A program made the position numbers and the translations under genes. From Actinobacteria bacterium UBA4426 (GTDB taxonomy: Bacteria > Actinomycetota > Actinomycetes > S36-B12), in NCBI GenBank assembly GCA_002390705.1, contig DGQA01000005.1:148268-212267 (forward strand): a stretch of DNA of 64,000 nucleotides, given 5' to 3'. Under the pieces are notes generated by a model, which saw nothing but the letters and a program-made list of their open reading frames with translations, was not told the DNA's origin and did no database searches. This document shows positions 59,664-64,000 of the stretch, one piece after another (positions within the stretch are counted from its first letter, which is position 1; each line of letters opens with the position of its first letter).

Positions 59664-60833
59664 CTATGAGGATCGTTGATTAATTGTTTTGCCGTAAATT
59701 TCGGATGCGATGCGGATTCGTTGCATTGCAGGTGTGCCGCCGGCAATGGCCCACCCGTGCGAATCGCGATGTAGTCTTTCAATCCCGTATTCTTCCGTAT
59801 AGCCATTGCCACCATGAAGTTGCATCGCCATGTCCGTGACCCTCTTTGCCATCTCGTTGGAATAGACCTTGGCTAAAGAAACTTCATAGGTATCAGGTAA
59901 TCCATTTCCCGCGGTCAGTGCAGCTCTCTTGATCAAAAGTCTCGCTGCTTCGACATCTATTGCCATGTCGGCCACGCTTTGTTGAACATTTTGGAACTCG
60001 TAAATTGGTCGACCAAACTGTTCCCGCTCCTGCGTGTAGGCAATTGTTTTTTCCAAAGCAGCCTGTCCTAGGGCCAGACTCATTGTTGCATTTCCCATTC
60101 GTTCAATTGAGAATACGCCAAATAATTTCTTGAACCCGCCTGCCGAGATCACGAGGTTTTCTTTTGGCACCCGCGCATCTTCGAAGATGAGATCCGCCGA
60201 AGCGATGCCACGGAAACCCATCAGCTTTTCCGGGGCCCCGAAACTCAGTCCCGGGGTGTCCGCCGAGACAAGAATGGCGCCAATCGCTTTGGAACCCGGT
60301 GAATCGTTTAACCGACAATAAAGAAGATAGTTTCCCGCATGGCCACCCCCGGAGATCCAGCGTTTCGTGCCATTAATTACGTATTCATCCCCGTCAAGTC
60401 GAGCGGAAGTGCGCATGTCGGTCGCTCCGGAACCCGCGTCTGGCTCTGAGATGCCAATTCCCACACTTGTCTGACCTGACACAACTTTAGGTATAATCGC
60501 TTCACACTGGGCGGGCGTGCCGTAAAACTGGAGGACCCGCACCGGTCCAACGTTTGCCTCAAAGACCTCAAAAGCCGCTGGGCGGCACACTTTAGCCAAT
60601 TCTTCAATGACAATCAGCGCATCCATCAGTGGGGCATCAGAACCCCCATACTCCTCGGGCAGGCAGATACCCAGAAAACCCAGTTCAGCCAGTCGCTTTA
60701 TCTCCGCATCCGGAAATAAGGTTCTTGTGGCATCCCACTCGTCGGCTAGTGGGGCATACACATCGTTGGCCACTTCCCGGGCAACAGCTCGAAGCGCCGT
60801 TTGCTCAGGAGTTAGTGATGCACTTTCACTCAC
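59664..60833 (-). CDS. Acyl-CoA dehydrogenase
   Basis: A 389-residue FAD enzyme. Motifs: GIGISEPDAGSGATDM, INGTKRWISGGGHAGNY, and MQLHGGNGYTEEYGIERLHRDSHGWAIAGGTPAMQRIRIA. The usual catalytic YEGT is replaced by AGGT, so the base glutamate, if any, must lie elsewhere as in the isovaleryl-CoA dehydrogenase group, or this may be a partner subunit of the neighbouring dehydrogenase. AAGGAG precedes the GTG start. It heads the minus-strand operon and is divergent from an SDR gene 98 bases away. Confidence 0.92.
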   Translation of the reverse strand: MSESASLTPEQTALRAVAREVANDVYAPLADEWDATRTLFPDAEIKRLAELGFLGICLPEEYGGSDAPLMDALIVIEELAKVCRPAAFEVFEANVGPVRVLQFYGTPAQCEAIIPKVVSGQTSVGIGISEPDAGSGATDMRTSARLDGDEYVINGTKRWISGGGHAGNYLLYCRLNDSPGSKAIGAILVSADTPGLSFGAPEKLMGFRGIASADLIFEDARVPKENLVISAGGFKKLFGVFSIERMGNATMSLALGQAALEKTIAYTQEREQFGRPIYEFQNVQQSVADMAIDVEAARLLIKRAALTAGNGLPDTYEVSLAKVYSNEMAKRVTDMAMQLHGGNGYTEEYGIERLHRDSHGWAIAGGTPAMQRIRIASEIYGKTINQRSS

Positions 60834-60931
60834 GTTATCTCCTTAATAAATAATCTATGATCACCATAGCAAGGAATTATCAAGGCTGCCACTAGGGTTA
60901 GGTTATTGATCGAAATACTTTGAGGAGCGAC

Positions 60932-61684
60932 GTGGAAAAGCTGTTTGATTTACGTGGCAAAGTGGCTCTCGTCACGGGGGGCAGTCGAGGACTCGGTAGG
61001 GTCATGGCCGAAGGATTTGCCCATCATGGGGCAGATGTGGTGATTGCCAGTCGCAAATTAGAAGCGTGCGAAGAAGTGGCCTCCAGCATTCGCCAGTCCA
61101 CTGGACGCCGCGCTATAGGGGTTGGAGCGCACGTAGGGCGATGGCCTGAACTTGACCAATTAGTTGAGACTTGCTACCAGGAATTCGGGTCAATCGATAT
61201 TTTAGTGAACAACGCGGGCATGTCGCCTATATACGACACGGTTGATTCGGTAACCGAGGAACTTTTTGACAAGGTGCTCGACGTCAATCTCAAGGGGCCG
61301 TTTCGATTAGCCGCTCTCGTTGGGACACGGATGGCGGCCCTCAATGGAGGCAGTATTATCAATATTTCCAGCGTCGGAGCGATCCATCCGCGCCCCTCAA
61401 CTTTGCCATACGCCGCAGCAAAGGCCGGCCTCAACGCCATTACCGTCGGCCTTGCCCATGCCTTTGGCCCGACAGTTCGGGTAAATGCAATCATGGCGGG
61501 TACCTTTATGACTGATGTGAGCTCTGCTTGGGACCCCGACATGTTTGCACAGCGAGCACGTGGTTTCGCATTGGAACGTGGGGGACAACCTGACGAAATC
61601 TTAGGATCGGCCCTTTACTTGGCTAGCGAGGCGTCAAGTTACACAACCGGATCACTTTTGACGGTCGACGGCGGCCAGCCATAG
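60932..61684 (+). CDS. Short-chain dehydrogenase/reductase
   Basis: A 250-residue NAD(P)-dependent oxidoreductase. Motifs: VALVTGGSRGLGRVMA, ILVNNAGMSP, INISSVGAIHPRPSTLPYAAAKAGL (catalytic Ser, Tyr and Lys) and the closing LTVDGGQP. It probably oxidises a hydroxyacyl-CoA or an alcohol in the cluster. The GTG at 60932 is chosen because GAGGAG lies just upstream; a TTG at 60920 in the same frame would overlap that site. Confidence 0.9.
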   Translation: MEKLFDLRGKVALVTGGSRGLGRVMAEGFAHHGADVVIASRKLEACEEVASSIRQSTGRRAIGVGAHVGRWPELDQLVETCYQEFGSIDILVNNAGMSPIYDTVDSVTEELFDKVLDVNLKGPFRLAALVGTRMAALNGGSIINISSVGAIHPRPSTLPYAAAKAGLNAITVGLAHAFGPTVRVNAIMAGTFMTDVSSAWDPDMFAQRARGFALERGGQPDEILGSALYLASEASSYTTGSLLTVDGGQP

Positions 61685-61692
61685 GCAAAAAA

Positions 61693-62901
61693 CTATCTGC
61701 TGATCACACCGCTCTGCGCCAAGAACTGTATTCGGTCCTCGTCAAATCCAAGGAAATCCCGTAACACTTCTTTAGTGTGCTGGCCAATTTCCGGAACTCC
61801 GTCGTACTCGGGACCCGAATACGAGGACACATGCAAGATCGGGCCGGGCATTTTGACCTTGCCAAGGAGGTCACTCCCGGTCAAATCAACCAGAGTTCGC
61901 TCGGAAAAGTGGGGGTCTTCGGTGACGTCACGGGCATCGTTTACTCCCGCCGCGACGACGTTGTGGCTTTCCAAAATTGCAAGAATCTCCTTGCGAGGCT
62001 GGGTCTGAACCCACTCTGACACAATTTTTTGCATGTCCTCGTTATGTTCCATACGGGCAGCATTGGTGGCGTATCGCGGGTCCTTAATAATGTCCGGACG
62101 GTCCATTGCCTCAAAAAGTCGCACCGCAATTGTCTGAGATGACGCGGCAATCGAAAGCCACTTCCCGTCCTTCGCTTGAAAAATTCCTCGCGGAGAGGCA
62201 GAGCCGGTCCCATTTCCCACTCTTTCTTGGATCGCTCCGTTACCCGTCCACTGCAAGATGATGTCGCCAATTATAAACATTAGGGGTTCATACAGCGCGA
62301 CATCCACGACATCTCCGACCCCTGTGCGGCCGCGATTAAACAGAGCCATGGCGGTTCCGAATGCGGCCGAAATCCCGGCTATGGAATCAGCAAATCCAAA
62401 CGGGGGCGAGGTGGGTGGCGTCGAGGGCCACCCATTGATGTAGGCGTACCCGCTGGAAGTTTCCGCCACCGTTCCAAAGCCGGGACGTTCACTATACGGA
62501 CCGGTCTGGCCGAATCCCGAGACTCTCGTCATGACTACCCCAGGATTTAGTGAACTCAAAATGTCGTAACCCAGCCCCCAAGCCTCCATGCGCCCGGGTC
62601 GAAACGATTCGAGAACGACATCCACGTGTGGTACAAGGTCATGCACAATTTCTCTCCCGTCTTCGGATCTCAGATCAATACCGAGCGAGCGTTTGCCTGA
62701 ATTCAACCGAGAAAACCCGAGCGACAAGCCATTTTTAAAGGGGGACCATTGACGCGCAAAATCGCCTGCCACGGGGTCTTCCACTTTAATAACCGTTGCA
62801 CCGAAGTCCCGCATCATCCGCCCACATGTCGGCGCCGCGTACATGGAACTTAGCTCAAGAACAGTAACTCCATGGAGTGGACCTTTGGCATCATTTTCCA
62901 T
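61693..62901 (-). CDS. CaiB/BaiF (family III) CoA-transferase
   Basis: A 402-residue enzyme that moves CoA from one acyl-CoA to a free acid. Motifs: VTVLELSSMYAAPTCGRMMRDFGATVIKVEDP, GKRSLGIDLRSEDG, VVLESFRPGRMEAWGLGYD, and GFADSIAGISAAFGTAMALFNR with the catalytic aspartate. It would activate the free acid entering the cluster. The ATG at 62901 shares a base with the aldehyde dehydrogenase stop (TGATG) and has GGAG seven bases upstream; a GTG at 62913 is weaker. Confidence 0.91.
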   Translation of the reverse strand: MENDAKGPLHGVTVLELSSMYAAPTCGRMMRDFGATVIKVEDPVAGDFARQWSPFKNGLSLGFSRLNSGKRSLGIDLRSEDGREIVHDLVPHVDVVLESFRPGRMEAWGLGYDILSSLNPGVVMTRVSGFGQTGPYSERPGFGTVAETSSGYAYINGWPSTPPTSPPFGFADSIAGISAAFGTAMALFNRGRTGVGDVVDVALYEPLMFIIGDIILQWTGNGAIQERVGNGTGSASPRGIFQAKDGKWLSIAASSQTIAVRLFEAMDRPDIIKDPRYATNAARMEHNEDMQKIVSEWVQTQPRKEILAILESHNVVAAGVNDARDVTEDPHFSERTLVDLTGSDLLGKVKMPGPILHVSSYSGPEYDGVPEIGQHTKEVLRDFLGFDEDRIQFLAQSGVISR

Positions 62902-64000
62902 CAGGTTCTCCACTGTAGGTGTTGGGGTTCAAGGTATTCTGAGATCCCCCACTCACCAATCTCTCGGCCGATTCCTGATCGCTTGAAGCCGCCGAATGGC
63001 GCATCAGGTCGCATGTTGCCGCCACCGTTAATCCAGACGGTGCCTGACCGAATCCGCGTAGCCATCTCGCGAGCGTGATCCACATTGGGCGCATAGATAT
63101 TAGCGGCAAGGCCGTAGTTGGTGGAGTTTGCAATCATGATTGCTTCTTCGTCATTTTTGAAGGGAAGAATGACGGCAACGGGACCAAATATTTCTTCCTG
63201 ACACGCCGTTGCCGTGTACGGCAGGTCACCGAGGAGCACTGGATTCACAAAATAGCCTTTTTCAGGAAGCGGAGTGTCCACCCCAAAGAGCACTCGACCA
63301 CCTTCGGCGGGGGCGCCGTCAATAAAGGACCGCACTCGTGCCCGGTGATCAGGGCGAATCATGGGCCCGATGTTTGTGGTGGGATCCCATGGGTCACCCA
63401 CCTTCATCTGGTCAAAGGCTTTGGCGCCCGCGGCTAAAAACCTATCCATGAGGCTTTCGTGAACCATGATTCGAGCAAGAGCAGCGCACCCTTGCCCTCC
63501 GTTGCGCGACCATCGCAAATGCATTTCCACGGCGAATGATTCGACATCGGATCCTTCAAGAACAATGTTCGGTGATTTACCACCTAGTTCCAACGTCACG
63601 TCCCTAATTCCCAAGGCCGCCTGTTGCATGATTTTCTCGCCAACCATGTCCGAGCCGGTAAAGGAAACCTTGTCTACTCCGTTGTTCGTTGTAAGTCGCA
63701 TGCCCACTTCCGGACCACCGATGACAACGTTGAAGACACCATCAGGGATGCCCGCTTCTTTGGCGAGTTCCCCTAGGAACAACGTAGTAAGTGGGGTACG
63801 CGAAGACGGCAGGAGTACCACAGTGCACCCAGCTGCCATGGCGGCACCAAACTTGAAAATCGCCAAATTAAGCGGATAGTTGTATCCAGTAATACACGCG
63901 ACAACTCCCACAGGCAAATAATTGACGTGGCTGTGAGTGGGTACAGGATCGTTCCACGGCCCAAGATCAATTGTTCGATCCTTGAGCGCCGCCTCTGCCT
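62901..64000 (-). CDS. Aldehyde dehydrogenase family protein (N-terminus beyond window)
   Basis: The last 366 codons of an NAD(P)-dependent aldehyde dehydrogenase; the frame stays open to the right edge. Motifs: GVVACITGYNYPLNLAIFK, VSFTGSDMVGEKIM, TLELGGKSPNIVLEG with the catalytic glutamate, NGGQGCAALARIMVH with the catalytic cysteine, EEIFGPVAVILPF and PFGGFKRSGIGREIGEWGISEYLE. It probably oxidises an aldehyde to the acid that the coupled CoA-transferase activates. Confidence 0.93.
   Translation of the reverse strand, partial: AEAALKDRTIDLGPWNDPVPTHSHVNYLPVGVVACITGYNYPLNLAIFKFGAAMAAGCTVVLLPSSRTPLTTLFLGELAKEAGIPDGVFNVVIGGPEVGMRLTTNNGVDKVSFTGSDMVGEKIMQQAALGIRDVTLELGGKSPNIVLEGSDVESFAVEMHLRWSRNGGQGCAALARIMVHESLMDRFLAAGAKAFDQMKVGDPWDPTTNIGPMIRPDHRARVRSFIDGAPAEGGRVLFGVDTPLPEKGYFVNPVLLGDLPYTATACQEEIFGPVAVILPFKNDEEAIMIANSTNYGLAANIYAPNVDHAREMATRIRSGTVWINGGGNMRPDAPFGGFKRSGIGREIGEWGISEYLEPQHLQWRT

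Noticed and set aside
1..64000. CRISPR array, prophage or complete insertion sequence
   Set aside because: No regularly spaced repeats, no integrase, transposase or phage structural genes were seen; the superinfection-immunity family protein at 24.8 kb is common in chromosomes and not evidence of a phage.

Overview
The window reads as chromosomal DNA of a compact, free-living actinobacterium, probably aquatic. Three things point there. The housekeeping order (mfd-cysQ-pth-rplY-prs-glmU, and metG-tatD-rsmA-ispE next to rsmI, divergent from a Pmt mannosyltransferase) is the classical actinobacterial one. Base composition looks near half GC by eye, with short intergenic gaps and many 1-4 base overlaps. 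A heliorhodopsin and a Brp/Blh retinal-forming dioxygenase suggest sunlit water. A relative of the freshwater/marine Nanopelagicales (acI-type) fits, but lineage cannot be fixed without phylogeny.

Layout. 0-5 kb: housekeeping block on the minus strand. 5-9 kb: homocysteine S-methyltransferase, tRNA-Gln(TTG), acyl-CoA desaturase with a TetR regulator, and a MarR regulator behind a tandem operator. 9-16 kb: ispE-rsmA-tatD-metG, rsmI, pmt. 16-20.5 kb: HAD hydrolase, LysE exporter, aldo/keto reductase, M23 endopeptidase, NeuB-type sialic acid synthase and a glycosyltransferase. 20.5-22.5 kb: AI-2E-type exporter and heliorhodopsin. 22.5-26 kb: ACAD11-like kinase/dehydrogenase pair, small membrane protein, crotonase. 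26-29 kb: molybdate uptake modABC with a Mop-domain regulator. 29-31.6 kb: cspA, then arsenic resistance (ACR3 pump, thioredoxin-type ArsC) with what may be a decayed ArsR. 31.8-38.6 kb: tryptophan 2,3-dioxygenase and a loose group of luciferase-like oxidoreductases, RidA, GYD, AA_synth and EthD proteins, separated by long stretches with no gene. 38.6-41.7 kb: secreted and membrane proteins. 42-46 kb: Brp/Blh dioxygenase, SDR-DUF2867 protein, class I mannose-6-phosphate isomerase. 46-48.7 kb: a rhamnulose-phosphate aldolase/dehydrogenase gene between broken genes, looking like an acquired and partly deleted sugar island. 48.7-54.7 kb: a small specialised-metabolism locus (type III polyketide synthase, ICMT-type methyltransferase, FAD oxidoreductase, UbiA prenyltransferase, MFS exporter). 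55-64 kb: CoA-dependent catabolism (CitE-like lyase, MaoC hydratase, thiolase, amidohydrolase, two acyl-CoA dehydrogenases, SDR, CoA-transferase, aldehyde dehydrogenase).

Regulation. At least thirteen genes have a TAnnnT hexamer exactly six bases before an ATG or GTG, the signature of leaderless mRNAs. This rule also helps choose several starts. Genes inside operons, and a minority of first genes (rplY, desaturase, cspA, heliorhodopsin, several catabolic genes), use Shine-Dalgarno sequences instead.

The most interesting candidates are the polyketide/prenyltransferase locus (possibly a prenylated phenolic lipid or quinone), the heliorhodopsin coupled to an AI-2E-type exporter, and the leaderless promoter grammar.
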